NCBI GenBank assembly: GCA_023251725.1 | Contig: JAHEYG010000006.1 | Location: 1-64,000, forward strand | Source of the DNA: Sphingobacteriaceae bacterium | GTDB taxonomy: Bacteria; Bacteroidota; Bacteroidia; B-17B0; Aurantibacillaceae | Direction of reading: 5' to 3' | DNA length: 64,000 nucleotides | Translations under genes and position numbers: made by a program | Notes under the pieces: generated by a model | What the model saw: only the letters and a program-made list of their open reading frames with translations | What the model was told of the DNA's origin: nothing | Database searches by the model: none | Shown here: positions 36,632-45,545 of the stretch, in pieces | Layout: the number at the start of each line of letters is the position of its first letter | How positions within the stretch are numbered: the stretch's first letter is position 1

Positions 36632-38323
36632 ATGAAAACTCAATTAGCGATATTTTTTTTAGTGTTGGCTTATTTAATGAAGTCGCAAACATTACAGCAA
36701 GCCATTATTAAAACCGATAACGAACGATACGATGCAGCGGTTTCTGATTTTGTGAGCCTACTTAGCCGAGAGCCCAGTAAGGGAGAAAATTATTTTTACT
36801 TCGGTGAAAATTATTTTAATAAAGGTGATTTAGATAGTGCAAACATTCAATATCAAAAAGGCACTGAAGTAAATGCGACTAATCCACTAAATTATGTTGG
36901 CCTTGGGAAAGTTTTATTATACAAAGGTAAAGAGGCCGATGCTAAAACACAATTTTACAAAGCTGCCACTTTAGGAGCCGGTAAACATGGTGATGCGATG
37001 CGTAAAACAGCTGAAGCTTATATTAATGCGCCCACCAAAAATTTAGATGAGGCCATGACTTTAATTAATAATGCTATTAAACTTGATGCTAAAAATTCAG
37101 AGAATTATATTTTATTGGGAGATGCTTTGCTTGAAAAAAATCCTACAGATGGAGGACCATCGGTAAAGCAATATCAAAAAGCGAGTGAGCTTAATTCAAA
37201 ATCGCCCATCGGACTTTTACGACAAGGAAAACTGTATGGTCGCGGGCGAAATTACCAATTGGCATTAGACCTTTACAAAAAAGCCATTGAATTGGATCCG
37301 ACTTTTGCGCCGGCTTATCGTGAGATTGCTGAAATTTATTTTTTAGCAGGGCAAAATGCTAAATCCATTGACAACTGGAAAAAATATTTGGAATTAAATA
37401 ATAGTAATCACGCGCGTTACCGTTATATGAATGCTTTGTTTAATAACAAACAATATACCGACGCTATTAACGAAGGCGAAAGTTTAAAGAAAAACGGTTA
37501 TAATAATTTTACCACTGAGCGTTTACTGGGCTGGAGTTATGGTGAGATGGGAAATAAAAATGATACAACGGCTTATTCAAAAGGACTAAGATCCATGAAT
37601 CAGTTTTTTGATATGGTAAAGAGCATGCCGAATTTTAAATTTTATCCCGGCGATTATAAATACAAAGGTGTTTTACTTGCTAAGATGGGAAAAGATTCTT
37701 TAGGTGTAATTGAAATTGAGAAAGCAATTGCATTGGATGCAGCCGGGAATTGCGAATTGTGGAGTGAGGTGGCGAAAATTTGGATGAAATCAAAAAGTTA
37801 CATTAAAGCCATAGGAGCCTTAGAGAAAAAATCAACTTGTGCAAAAGGATTAACCGGCGAAGATAATTTTATGTTTGGTCGCGCTTATTATAACGCGGCA
37901 GGTGCAAAACAAAGAGAAGCAGCTTTAATAAAAGAGGCAAAGGCAAAACAGGCTAAAGAAGCGGAATCTGTTCCCTTATTTATTAATTCTGATTCTTGCT
38001 TTTCGAAACTCACGCAGATGAGTCCGAATTTTCCGGCAGGATATTTTTGGAGAGGCAGAGTTAATTCGTATTTAGATCCTACCAGCGAAAAAGGATTAGC
38101 GAAACCATTTTACGAAAAAGCACTAAGTATTGTAAAACCGGAAGAAAAAACAAGTACCTATAAAAAAGAAACCATTGAATCGTTGGAATATTTAGGTTAC
38201 TTCTTTGTATTGACAAAAGATAAAGAAAAAGCGGATGCCTTATTTAACGAACTAAAAACTCTCGATCCTAATAACGAAAAGCAAAAAAATTATTTCGCTC
38301 CTCCAAAACCAAAAGGAAAGTAA
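36632..38323 (+). CDS. Exported TPR protein of the Ton cluster
   Basis: 563 residues with a short signal peptide (LAIFFLVLAYLMKSQ). About ten TPR units are visible (for example YFYFGENYFNKGDLDSANIQ, LALDLYKKAIELDPTFAPAY). A coiled insert near residue 430 has the phrase KEAKAKQAKEAE. TPR proteins close the exbB-tonB-pstS cluster in many Bacteroidota. It is expected in the periplasm as a scaffold. There is a 100-base gap after the PstS-like gene. Confidence 0.85.
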   Translation: MKTQLAIFFLVLAYLMKSQTLQQAIIKTDNERYDAAVSDFVSLLSREPSKGENYFYFGENYFNKGDLDSANIQYQKGTEVNATNPLNYVGLGKVLLYKGKEADAKTQFYKAATLGAGKHGDAMRKTAEAYINAPTKNLDEAMTLINNAIKLDAKNSENYILLGDALLEKNPTDGGPSVKQYQKASELNSKSPIGLLRQGKLYGRGRNYQLALDLYKKAIELDPTFAPAYREIAEIYFLAGQNAKSIDNWKKYLELNNSNHARYRYMNALFNNKQYTDAINEGESLKKNGYNNFTTERLLGWSYGEMGNKNDTTAYSKGLRSMNQFFDMVKSMPNFKFYPGDYKYKGVLLAKMGKDSLGVIEIEKAIALDAAGNCELWSEVAKIWMKSKSYIKAIGALEKKSTCAKGLTGEDNFMFGRAYYNAAGAKQREAALIKEAKAKQAKEAESVPLFINSDSCFSKLTQMSPNFPAGYFWRGRVNSYLDPTSEKGLAKPFYEKALSIVKPEEKTSTYKKETIESLEYLGYFFVLTKDKEKADALFNELKTLDPNNEKQKNYFAPPKPKGK

Positions 38324-38329
38324 AAAAGA

Positions 38330-38367
38330 TTTACAATTGAACTAAAAAATAAATTGTCAATTGTAAA
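38330..38367. terminator. Inverted repeat between convergent TPR and M1 genes, possible terminator
   Basis: TTTACAATTGA (38330-38340) pairs with TCAATTGTAAA (38357-38367) across a 16-base loop. A third half-copy (AATTGTAAATTTTA) follows. The stem is AT-rich, so termination strength is doubtful. Confidence 0.45.
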
Positions 38368-38384
38368 TAACAAAATTGTAAATT

Positions 38385-41060
38385 TTACTTGACCGTATTA
38401 TAAATTTCCTCCAATTTAGTTTTTGTATTACCGGCTATTTTTATTTCACTTATTAAAGATCCAACATTTGCATTTGCTTTTTGTTTAGCTTCTAAATTGC
38501 TTTTTAATTTATTTTCTCTTTCTTCCCATTCATCTATTAAACTATTTTTAAATATTTTTAATGCTGTATATTTTACAAATTTATTATCTGACTTTGCCAT
38601 TTTACTTAATTCATCGGCCCCCGCCAATGCCGTTTCCGGTTTAACACAACGCTTTAAAAATTTTCCATACAAACTTCCGTATCCCAATAATTCAAAACCA
38701 CTGAATTTACTTTTTGCTTTATTAAAAAATTCCAAGTTTTCATCTGTGCCGTTTGAAGCGTAAATATCGGCTATGGCCAATACTATTTTTTTACCTCCGT
38801 CATTCTCAAGTCCCTTTGCTTTTTGCATTGCTAAAACAGGATTTGTTTTTGTTACAGCAGCTAAGGCCTCCCCAACAATGGCATACGACTGTTCGTTCAA
38901 AGCTTTTTCGTATAGCGCATCTAACTCGGGTCCTTTAAAATGAGCCGCCAGAGCTTCAATGGCCGACGCTCTTACTTTTGTATTTGCATCATTATTGGCA
39001 ATATTCATTAATAAAATTTTCAAATCATCTTCGCTGCCTTTTGCTTCTTCACTTAAAACATAAATTGCATCCGTACGCATGTTACGCCATTTATCGTTTT
39101 GAGCAATTTGTTTTACCAATTCATAAATATCTTTTTCGCCCAAATGTTTTTTAAAATATTCAAGGGCCTCATCTCTGTCATTCCACAAACCTGCATTTTT
39201 GTATTGAAAAATATATTCTTCTTTTGTTTTTTCGTATCTAACGGTGGCCAACAACTGACGCTCACCGTCAAAATTTACCAATTCGGGTTTTGATGAAACG
39301 TTAAAAGTGAAAGTTTGGGAAGCTTCATCGATACAAATTCTTTGACGCTCTTTTTTTCCACCGGCATAAATATCAATGTAAACGGGTAATTTATACAATG
39401 GAGCTTCTGTAAAATCCTGAGTTTGTTTTATATTTAATTTTAAAATCTTATCCGTTTCATTGTAAAATTTAGAAATTTCTAAATTAGGATGCCCCTTATT
39501 TAAAAACCACTCATTAAAAAACCAATTTAAATCTTCACCGGTTGTTTCTTCAAAAGCCAAACGCAAATGGTGAATTTCGGCGCTTTTAAATTTTCGGGTT
39601 TCCAAATACAATTTTAAGGAAGCAAAAAAAGCATCATCACCAACATATTTTCTCAACATGTGCAGTACTTGTCCGCCTTTATTATAACTAAAAGCATCAA
39701 ACATATCTTCGCGGTGATAATATTCGAAACGTACTAGATTAACTTCTTTTTCGCCCGACTGCATCATATAACCACCGCGTGAAGAAGCGTGATGTTCATC
39801 GGCAGCATCTCTCCCATTTTTATATTCTTCCCACAAATATTCGCCATAGGTTGCAAACGATTCGTTCAATGGTAAATTACTCCAGCTTTCGGCGGTTGCT
39901 AAATCGCCAAACCACTGGTGAAATAATTCATGACAAATTACCCCATCACCTTTTTTACCATCAATCATTTCGCGAGGTGTTTGGTAAATCATAAAATCGC
40001 CATGCAAAGTGGCACTGGTATTTTCCATGGCACCGCTCACATAATCGCGCACAACAATTTGTGCATATTTAGGCCAAGCATACGGAACGCCCAATTTTGT
40101 AGAATAAAATTCAATCATTTCTTTTGTGTTCCCAAAAATATCTTTCGCGTAAGGGGCAAATTCTTTTTCTACATAATAACTAATTTCTTTTCCATTCCAT
40201 GGGGTGTCAGTAATTTTTACAAATTCACCAATTCCCATCATTAATAAATAAGTAGAATGCGGCAAATCCATATGCCAGTGGTCCATTCTCGTTCCTTCAT
40301 CAATGTATTTCGACTCCGTTAGCAAACCGTTAGATAGTGTAGAATATTTATTTTCGACTGTAATATAAATATCATCTGTCATTTTTTCGTTCGGACTATC
40401 AACAGTAGGAAACCAAGCTGAATTACTTTGAGTTTCGCCTTGTGTCCATATCTGCGGCATTTTGTTGGGATCTTCGCCCCTCGGGTTTATAAAATATAAA
40501 CCTTTGTCGCTGCTGATAGCGTTACTGCCGCCTTTTTTAAGTTCGTTGGGCTTGGCGATGTATTCGATGGTAACATAATAATTTTCTTTAGAAGTAAATT
40601 CTCTTCCTAAACTAATTTTTAAAGAATCGTTTTCATACTTATAAGTACAAGGAATTTCTTTTAATGTTTCAAGAGTTTCATCCAGTTTTTTTCCTTTTGC
40701 AGAAACTGTTTTAGTTGTGAGTACCACTTCAGAAAGTTTTACACTTTTTATTTCCATTCCTCTTGCATCAAGGTAAAGCATTTTTGTGGGATAGCAATAA
40801 GGTTTTAAATGTAACTCCGCTTTCCCGATCATTTGAGATTTTTGCCAGTCGAAACTTACCCAAAGATTGGTATGAATAATATCATTGGTTAATGGATTGC
40901 TTCCCCTGTAAATTTCTTTTTCGGGTGTTTTATTAGCAACAACTTTTATCGTATCTAAATTTATAGCGGGTTCAGAAATTTTTGTTGTTTTTTTTGAAGT
41001 AGAACAAGAAAAAATTAAACTGGAGGATAAAATGGCGAACGAAAATAATCTGAAATTCAT
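38385..41060 (-). CDS. M1 family zinc aminopeptidase, lipoprotein, with C-terminal HEAT-like domain
   Basis: 891 residues. The lipobox LIFSC is at about residue 19. The substrate-anchoring GAMEN motif (SGAMENTSATLHGD) and zinc motif HELFHQW with the downstream glutamate (LNESFATYGEYLW) are near residues 340-400. The C-terminal third has HEAT-like helical pairs (TKVRASAIEALAAHF). It removes N-terminal residues from peptides, probably in the periplasm or on the outer membrane. It faces the Ton cluster convergently. Confidence 0.93.
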   Translation of the reverse strand: MNFRLFSFAILSSSLIFSCSTSKKTTKISEPAINLDTIKVVANKTPEKEIYRGSNPLTNDIIHTNLWVSFDWQKSQMIGKAELHLKPYCYPTKMLYLDARGMEIKSVKLSEVVLTTKTVSAKGKKLDETLETLKEIPCTYKYENDSLKISLGREFTSKENYYVTIEYIAKPNELKKGGSNAISSDKGLYFINPRGEDPNKMPQIWTQGETQSNSAWFPTVDSPNEKMTDDIYITVENKYSTLSNGLLTESKYIDEGTRMDHWHMDLPHSTYLLMMGIGEFVKITDTPWNGKEISYYVEKEFAPYAKDIFGNTKEMIEFYSTKLGVPYAWPKYAQIVVRDYVSGAMENTSATLHGDFMIYQTPREMIDGKKGDGVICHELFHQWFGDLATAESWSNLPLNESFATYGEYLWEEYKNGRDAADEHHASSRGGYMMQSGEKEVNLVRFEYYHREDMFDAFSYNKGGQVLHMLRKYVGDDAFFASLKLYLETRKFKSAEIHHLRLAFEETTGEDLNWFFNEWFLNKGHPNLEISKFYNETDKILKLNIKQTQDFTEAPLYKLPVYIDIYAGGKKERQRICIDEASQTFTFNVSSKPELVNFDGERQLLATVRYEKTKEEYIFQYKNAGLWNDRDEALEYFKKHLGEKDIYELVKQIAQNDKWRNMRTDAIYVLSEEAKGSEDDLKILLMNIANNDANTKVRASAIEALAAHFKGPELDALYEKALNEQSYAIVGEALAAVTKTNPVLAMQKAKGLENDGGKKIVLAIADIYASNGTDENLEFFNKAKSKFSGFELLGYGSLYGKFLKRCVKPETALAGADELSKMAKSDNKFVKYTALKIFKNSLIDEWEERENKLKSNLEAKQKANANVGSLISEIKIAGNTKTKLEEIYNTVK

Positions 41061-41233
41061 ACGGCGGATGTTTATTAAATTTTATACAAGATAGTGCTTT
41101 AATAATTATTAAAAATAACCCAAATTGGGTGAAATACGATTGGAATAATATGCAGTACTTTGTAATGTTTATTCATGTTAAAAGAATCCTCATTTTAATA
41201 GCTGCAATTACTTAGAGTAGGGAGTCTTAATTT

Positions 41234-42295
41234 TTAGTCTTTTACCCGATTCATTTTTAAAGTCTTTAGCATCCAAGTAGGGACCGGCTTCTCCGGCGAA
41301 CGTTTTCTCAAATCTAAATACCATCCGAATTTTTTTAATATTGGAATTTTTTTTGTCTCTACAAATTCAATTAGCGTTCCATCCGGATCTTCAATGTAAG
41401 TAAAATGTCCGGCCGCTTCTCCCATTTCAAAACCTGAACCACCATCAACTGTAAATGGATGCCCGGCTTTCTCACAGGTTTCTTTTAATGCTTTCATATT
41501 TCTGATATCAAAACACAAATGAATAAATCCTAAATCGCCCCAAAAGCGATTTTCAAAAATTTTTCTTGGGGTGTAATTTTGCGCTTCAATTAATTCAATA
41601 TAACTCGAACCAAATAATTGCGCAAAACTTGCCGTACGCTTTTTTGAATGCGTTAGTAAAACACGTTTGTATTTTTTATTTCCGCCGGGCAAGTTTTTAA
41701 AATCTTCAAACTCGCCTTCTTTTTCATAAATAATATTATCGTATCCTAAAATATCTCCATAAAACTTTTTCGAAATATTTATATCAGAAACGCCAATCGT
41801 AATTCCAACCGGGCCACCTGTAGTTTTTAATCCTTTGCCAAACCAATCTTTTCCTTCAACAATCTCAAAAATATTTCCATAAAGATCTTTCACAAAAAAA
41901 TGTTTTTCATTATTAGGACCGTCAATTATTTCCGTTAAAAAAATTATATTTTTTGCTTTTAAAAAATCGTACGTCGCTTTTACATTTTCACTTTTTATTT
42001 TGGTGATAAAAAGTCCTAGATCGCCGAGCTGAGGTTCAAAATTACTAGCTTGCGGTGTTCTACTTGTATATTGCCAAATTTCGAAACCGCCACCGCCTTT
42101 TAAATTGATGGCTAATATTGCGTGCCGTTTATGCGGTTTCCCGCCCGTGTAAGGCAGCATTAAATTAGCTTCGGCGGCTTCCTCAAAAATAGGAATATCC
42201 ATCCCAAAATGCTCACGATACCATTTAAATGCTTCGTGCACATTGGCAACTCCAATGCCAACCTGTTGTATGCCTGCAATAAAATAATTACTCAT
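41234..42295 (-). CDS. Two-domain VOC family protein (HPPD/glyoxalase-like)
   Basis: About 353 residues from ATG 42295. Two vicinal-oxygen-chelate domains follow each other, one near 5-140 (GIQQVGIGVANVHEAFKWYR, FEIWQYTSRTP) and one near 170-310 (VGITIGVSDINISKKFYGDI, FTYIEDPDGTLIEFVETK). Metal-ligand candidates include H in GFIHLCFDI and E in LIEFVE. The length and two-domain form resemble 4-hydroxyphenylpyruvate dioxygenase, but I cannot confirm the substrate. It precedes the M1 gene by 173 bases; that gap contains a short palindrome, ACCCAA-A-TTGGGT, and nothing else clear. Confidence 0.8.
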   Translation of the reverse strand: MSNYFIAGIQQVGIGVANVHEAFKWYREHFGMDIPIFEEAAEANLMLPYTGGKPHKRHAILAINLKGGGGFEIWQYTSRTPQASNFEPQLGDLGLFITKIKSENVKATYDFLKAKNIIFLTEIIDGPNNEKHFFVKDLYGNIFEIVEGKDWFGKGLKTTGGPVGITIGVSDINISKKFYGDILGYDNIIYEKEGEFEDFKNLPGGNKKYKRVLLTHSKKRTASFAQLFGSSYIELIEAQNYTPRKIFENRFWGDLGFIHLCFDIRNMKALKETCEKAGHPFTVDGGSGFEMGEAAGHFTYIEDPDGTLIEFVETKKIPILKKFGWYLDLRKRSPEKPVPTWMLKTLKMNRVKD

Positions 42296-42437
42296 TTCGA
42301 GTGACAAATATAGCCACTAATTTCGCCAATTTTCACTAATAATTTCACGAAAATCGGTAATTAAAAGTATTAAATAATATTGCCGTTTATCTGTGAAAAT
42401 CAATGGCTAATTCTTACTTTTAAACAAAATTTCTATT

Positions 42438-43625
42438 ATGTACGGAGCCTTTCAAAAACATTTGCAAAACCAATTGAGCGAAATTGAAGTAAACGGTTTA
42501 TTTAAACGCGAACGAATTATTACAACACCGCAAGGTGCAGTTGTAAAAGTTAATGGTAAAGAAGTAATTATTTTTTGTGCCAATAATTATTTGGGATTAT
42601 CTTCTCACCAAGCAGTTATTGACGGTGCTAAGAGAGCGTTAGACAGTCACGGTTACGGAATGAGCAGTGTTCGCTTTATTTGCGGTACTCAGGATATTCA
42701 TAAAACTTTAGAAGAAAAAATCGCCAAATTTTTGGGACAAGAAGATACTATTTTGTACGCCGCGTGCTTTGATGCAAATGGTGGTGTGTTCGAATCTTTA
42801 TTCGGCGAAGAGGATGCAATTATTTCGGATGAATTAAATCACGCTTCTATTATTGACGGTGTACGTTTATGCAAAGCGCAGCGCTACCGCTATAAAAATT
42901 GCGACATGGCCGATTTGGAAGAGCAATTAAAAAAAGCACAACAGCAGCGTTACAGAATTGTTGTTACGGATGGTGTTTTTAGTATGGATGGTTTTGTTGC
43001 GCCGTTAGATAAAATTTGTGATTTAGCGGATAAATATAATGCCATGGTGATGGTAGACGAAAGTCACGCCAGCGGTTTCATTGGGAAAACAGGGCGCGGA
43101 ACAATAGAATTAAAAAATGTAATGCATCGGGTAGATATTATTACAGGAACTTTAGGAAAAGCTTTGGGCGGCGCTATGGGCGGATTTACAACCGGTAAAA
43201 AAGAAATTATAGAACTATTAAGACAACGGTCTCGTCCTTACCTCTTCTCCAATTCATTGGCTCCAAATATTGTTGGGGCTTCTATCGCCGTGTTTGATTT
43301 ATTAAGCAAAACCACAGAGTTGCGCGATAAATTAGAATGGAATATTAACTATTTTAAAAAAGGAATTAAGCAAGTTGGCCTGGAAATAAAAGACGGCGAT
43401 TCTGCCATTGTTCCGGTAATGTTATACGATGCAAAGTTATCTCAAACATTTGCCGATAAATTATTACAGGAAGGAATTTATGTAATTGGATTCTTTTTTC
43501 CTGTGGTGGCAAAAGGGCAAGCGCGCATTCGTGTACAACTATCGGCGGCACACGAAAAAGAACATTTAGATAAAGCCATTGCAGCATTTGCAAAAGTGGG
43601 AAAAGAATTAGGAGTGATTAAATAA
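42438..43625 (+). CDS. kbl: Glycine C-acetyltransferase (2-amino-3-ketobutyrate CoA ligase)
   Basis: 395 residues of the alpha-oxoamine synthase family. The PLP lysine lies in IITGTLGKALGGAMGG; HGYGMSSVRFICGTQDIHK, DELNHASIIDGVRL and MVMVDESHASGFIG line the active site. It cleaves 2-amino-3-ketobutyrate from threonine degradation into glycine and acetyl-CoA. No tdh is adjacent. The start context MYGAFQKHLQ is typical. It is 19 bases ahead of kdsA. Confidence 0.93.
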   Translation: MYGAFQKHLQNQLSEIEVNGLFKRERIITTPQGAVVKVNGKEVIIFCANNYLGLSSHQAVIDGAKRALDSHGYGMSSVRFICGTQDIHKTLEEKIAKFLGQEDTILYAACFDANGGVFESLFGEEDAIISDELNHASIIDGVRLCKAQRYRYKNCDMADLEEQLKKAQQQRYRIVVTDGVFSMDGFVAPLDKICDLADKYNAMVMVDESHASGFIGKTGRGTIELKNVMHRVDIITGTLGKALGGAMGGFTTGKKEIIELLRQRSRPYLFSNSLAPNIVGASIAVFDLLSKTTELRDKLEWNINYFKKGIKQVGLEIKDGDSAIVPVMLYDAKLSQTFADKLLQEGIYVIGFFFPVVAKGQARIRVQLSAAHEKEHLDKAIAAFAKVGKELGVIK

Positions 43626-43644
43626 TTTAATTGTAAATTTAAAC

Positions 43645-44469
43645 ATGACAAAAAAAATTGTAAAAGTCGGAAATATTGAGTGCGGAAGTAAGGAATTGTT
43701 TTTGATTTCGGGGCCTTGTGTTATTGAAGAAGAAAGCATTATGATGAAAACTGCTGAAAAATTAAAAGAAGTTTCTGAGAAATTAAAAATAAAAATAATT
43801 TACAAATCGTCTTTCCAAAAAGATAATCGCAGCAGTTTAAAATATTATGATGGTCCGGGTTTAGCAAAAGGTGTTGCTCTCCTTGCAAAAGTAAAAGCGC
43901 AATTTGGTTTTCCTCTTCTTACCGACATTCATTACCCCGATCAGGCCGCCGCCGCGGGAGAAGTTTGTGATGTATTGCAAATTCCTGCTTATTTATGTAT
44001 GCAATCTACTTTATTAGTGGCGGCTGCTAAAACAGGAAAAGTAATTAATATTAAGCACGGTCAGTTTTTAGCGCCCGACAATATGAAACACCCTGTGCAA
44101 AAATGTGTGGAGAGTGGCAACGATAAAATTATTTTAACCGAGCGCGGATATACATTTGGATATAACGATTTGATTGTTGACCCAAGAAGTTTTTATCATT
44201 TAAATAATATTGGTTATCCTGTTGTGTTTGATATTACGCATTGCGTTCGTAAATATGGCATACCAAGTTCGGATGCGAAAGGCGGCGCACGCGAATTTTT
44301 ACCCGTGCTTTCAAGAGCAGGAGTTGCTAGCGGTGTGGATGGTGTTTTTATTGAAACACATCCCGATCCGGCAAAAGCATTGTGCGATGCGGCTTCTCAA
44401 TTATGTGTTTATGATTTAGAAGAATTTTTGAAGCCTTTAATTGAGATACATAATTTGGTTCAAAAATAA
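43645..44469 (+). CDS. kdsA: 3-deoxy-8-phosphooctulonate synthase
   Basis: 274 residues with the KDO8P synthase motifs GPCVIEEESIMM, KSSFQKDNRSS, LTDIHYPDQA, and DITHCVRKYG. It condenses arabinose-5-phosphate with PEP for lipopolysaccharide KDO. The GPCV..CD..H pattern and C in CVRKYG do not by themselves settle metal dependence. It is followed with no gap by a small membrane protein gene. Confidence 0.95.
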   Translation: MTKKIVKVGNIECGSKELFLISGPCVIEEESIMMKTAEKLKEVSEKLKIKIIYKSSFQKDNRSSLKYYDGPGLAKGVALLAKVKAQFGFPLLTDIHYPDQAAAAGEVCDVLQIPAYLCMQSTLLVAAAKTGKVINIKHGQFLAPDNMKHPVQKCVESGNDKIILTERGYTFGYNDLIVDPRSFYHLNNIGYPVVFDITHCVRKYGIPSSDAKGGAREFLPVLSRAGVASGVDGVFIETHPDPAKALCDAASQLCVYDLEEFLKPLIEIHNLVQK

Positions 44470-44886
44470 ATGGAAAAGAAAAAAATAAAATCAATAGCAT
44501 ATACTTTAACTGGCGCGATTGTTGGTTACTTACTTGTAAACCAGTTTTTATTTACTAAATCATTTGATGAACAAATGATGAAAATTGCCAGTGAATTCAA
44601 TAAACATTGTCCAATTATGGTCGACAAAGAAACTAGGATTGATAATGCAGTTGCATTACCAGAGAATACTTTTCAATATAATTATACTTTAATAAATTTA
44701 GTAAGAAGTGAGATAGACACAAGTTTGTTTAGTGCTTCTATTAAACAGAATATTCTAAACACAATTAAAACAAATCCAGACTTAAAACCATTTCGTGATA
44801 ATAATGCGAAGATGGCTTATAACTATAAAGACAAAAACGGAATTTTTATTTACAAATTTGTCTTTGGACCAAAAGATTACAAATAG
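44470..44886 (+). CDS. Small membrane-anchored protein coupled to kdsA
   Basis: 138 residues. An N-terminal anchor (SIAYTLTGAIVGYLLVNQFLF) is followed by a soluble domain with NKHCPIMVDKETRID and a final GIFIYKFVFGPKDY. The pattern of a cysteine-proline near a VD-x-x-TR-x-D phrase recurs in small uncharacterised membrane proteins of many phyla. Its ATG comes directly after the kdsA TAA. The function is not known. Confidence 0.7.
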   Translation: MEKKKIKSIAYTLTGAIVGYLLVNQFLFTKSFDEQMMKIASEFNKHCPIMVDKETRIDNAVALPENTFQYNYTLINLVRSEIDTSLFSASIKQNILNTIKTNPDLKPFRDNNAKMAYNYKDKNGIFIYKFVFGPKDYK

Positions 44887-44918
44887 CTAAAAGTAGTTAG
44901 GTGCAAATCGGCAATCTG

Positions 44919-44978
44919 CCCCCCCTTCCCCCCGCCAGCGGGGGATAATCACTTTAACCGTTCGCTGCGCTCACTACA
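44919..44978 (+). repeat. GC-rich hairpin repeat R1
   Basis: TCCCCCCGCCAGCGGGGGA forms a hairpin preceded by a C-run (CCCCCCCCT) and followed by an ATAATCAC segment and TTCGCTGCGCTCA. It is a direct copy of R3 at 45483-45540, outside the DUF559 gene on its left. Confidence 0.8.
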
Positions 44979-45056
44979 TTTCCAAAACCAAATTATTTTT
45001 TCTTTTGCTATAAAATGTAGCAAGGTTTTTGTTTACCATGATGTAATTTTGAAACG

Positions 45057-45091
45057 TTATCCCCCGCCGGCGGGGGAGCAAGGGGGCGGAA
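45057..45091 (-). repeat. GC-rich hairpin repeat R2, inverted, at the start of the DUF559 gene
   Basis: TCCCCCGCC (45060-45068) and GGCGGGGGA (45069-45077) form a perfect palindrome. After GCA comes AGGGGGCGG (45081-45089), the exact mirror image of the purine arm. It is an inverted copy of R1 and R3. The DUF559 ATG is four bases after it. Confidence 0.85.
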
Positions 45092-45093
45092 AA

Positions 45094-45540
45094 ATGCAAG
45101 CAACAAGAAAAAACTTTTTACTTTACAATAAAGTTCTAAGACCATACGCACTCAAAAACAGAAATTCCATGACAAAAGCAGAGGCCTGTTTATGGAAGCA
45201 TGCTTTGCGCGCACGAAAAATTAATGGACAAAGATTTAGCCGGCAGCGTCCAGTTATGAGTTACATTTCTGATTTTATGTGTAAAAAATTAAAATTAATT
45301 ATTGAAGTTGACGGCATCACACATCAATTTGAACCGGTAATAAAAAATGATATTATCAGGCAGAAAAATCTTGAAGCAGCAGGATTTACGGTGATAAGAT
45401 TTACTGATGATGAAGTGCTGGGTGAAATTGGAGAAGTAATTGAAAAGATTATTTTGGTTGTTGAGGGGTTGGAGAAAACCACCCCCCTTCCCCCCGCTGG
45501 CGGGGGACAATCACGGGAGGCCATTCGCTGCGCTCATTAG
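45094..45540 (+). CDS. DUF559 endonuclease-like protein between GC-rich repeats
   Basis: 148 residues from ATG 45094; a TTG at 45049 would translate the repeat and is rejected. The Vsr/PD-(D/E)xK-like core is clear: MTKAEACLW with the first acidic residue, FSRQRPVMSYISDF and LIIEVDGITH with the D...E-x-D metal site. The domain ends near IILVVEGLEK; the last 20 residues (TTPLPPAGGGQSREAIRCAH) are simply R3 translated to the first stop. DUF559 proteins are small nucleases of unknown biological role. Its strand, GC-rich borders and position as a lone gene between kdsA's small partner and ubiE suggest an inserted unit. Confidence 0.85.
   Translation: MQATRKNFLLYNKVLRPYALKNRNSMTKAEACLWKHALRARKINGQRFSRQRPVMSYISDFMCKKLKLIIEVDGITHQFEPVIKNDIIRQKNLEAAGFTVIRFTDDEVLGEIGEVIEKIILVVEGLEKTTPLPPAGGGQSREAIRCAH
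45483..45540 (+). repeat. GC-rich hairpin repeat R3 at the end of the DUF559 gene
   Basis: It is a direct copy of R1: CCCCCTTCCCCCCGCTGGCG then GGGGGACAATCAC and TTCGCTGCGCTCA. It encodes the C-terminal tail and stop of the DUF559 gene. Together with inverted R2 it brackets the gene. Confidence 0.85.
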
Positions 45541-45545
45541 TTCGC

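Noticed and set aside
45049-45093. N-terminal extension of DUF559 through repeat R2 from TTG
   Set aside because: The extension is only the translated palindrome; ATG 45094 begins at the conserved domain side.
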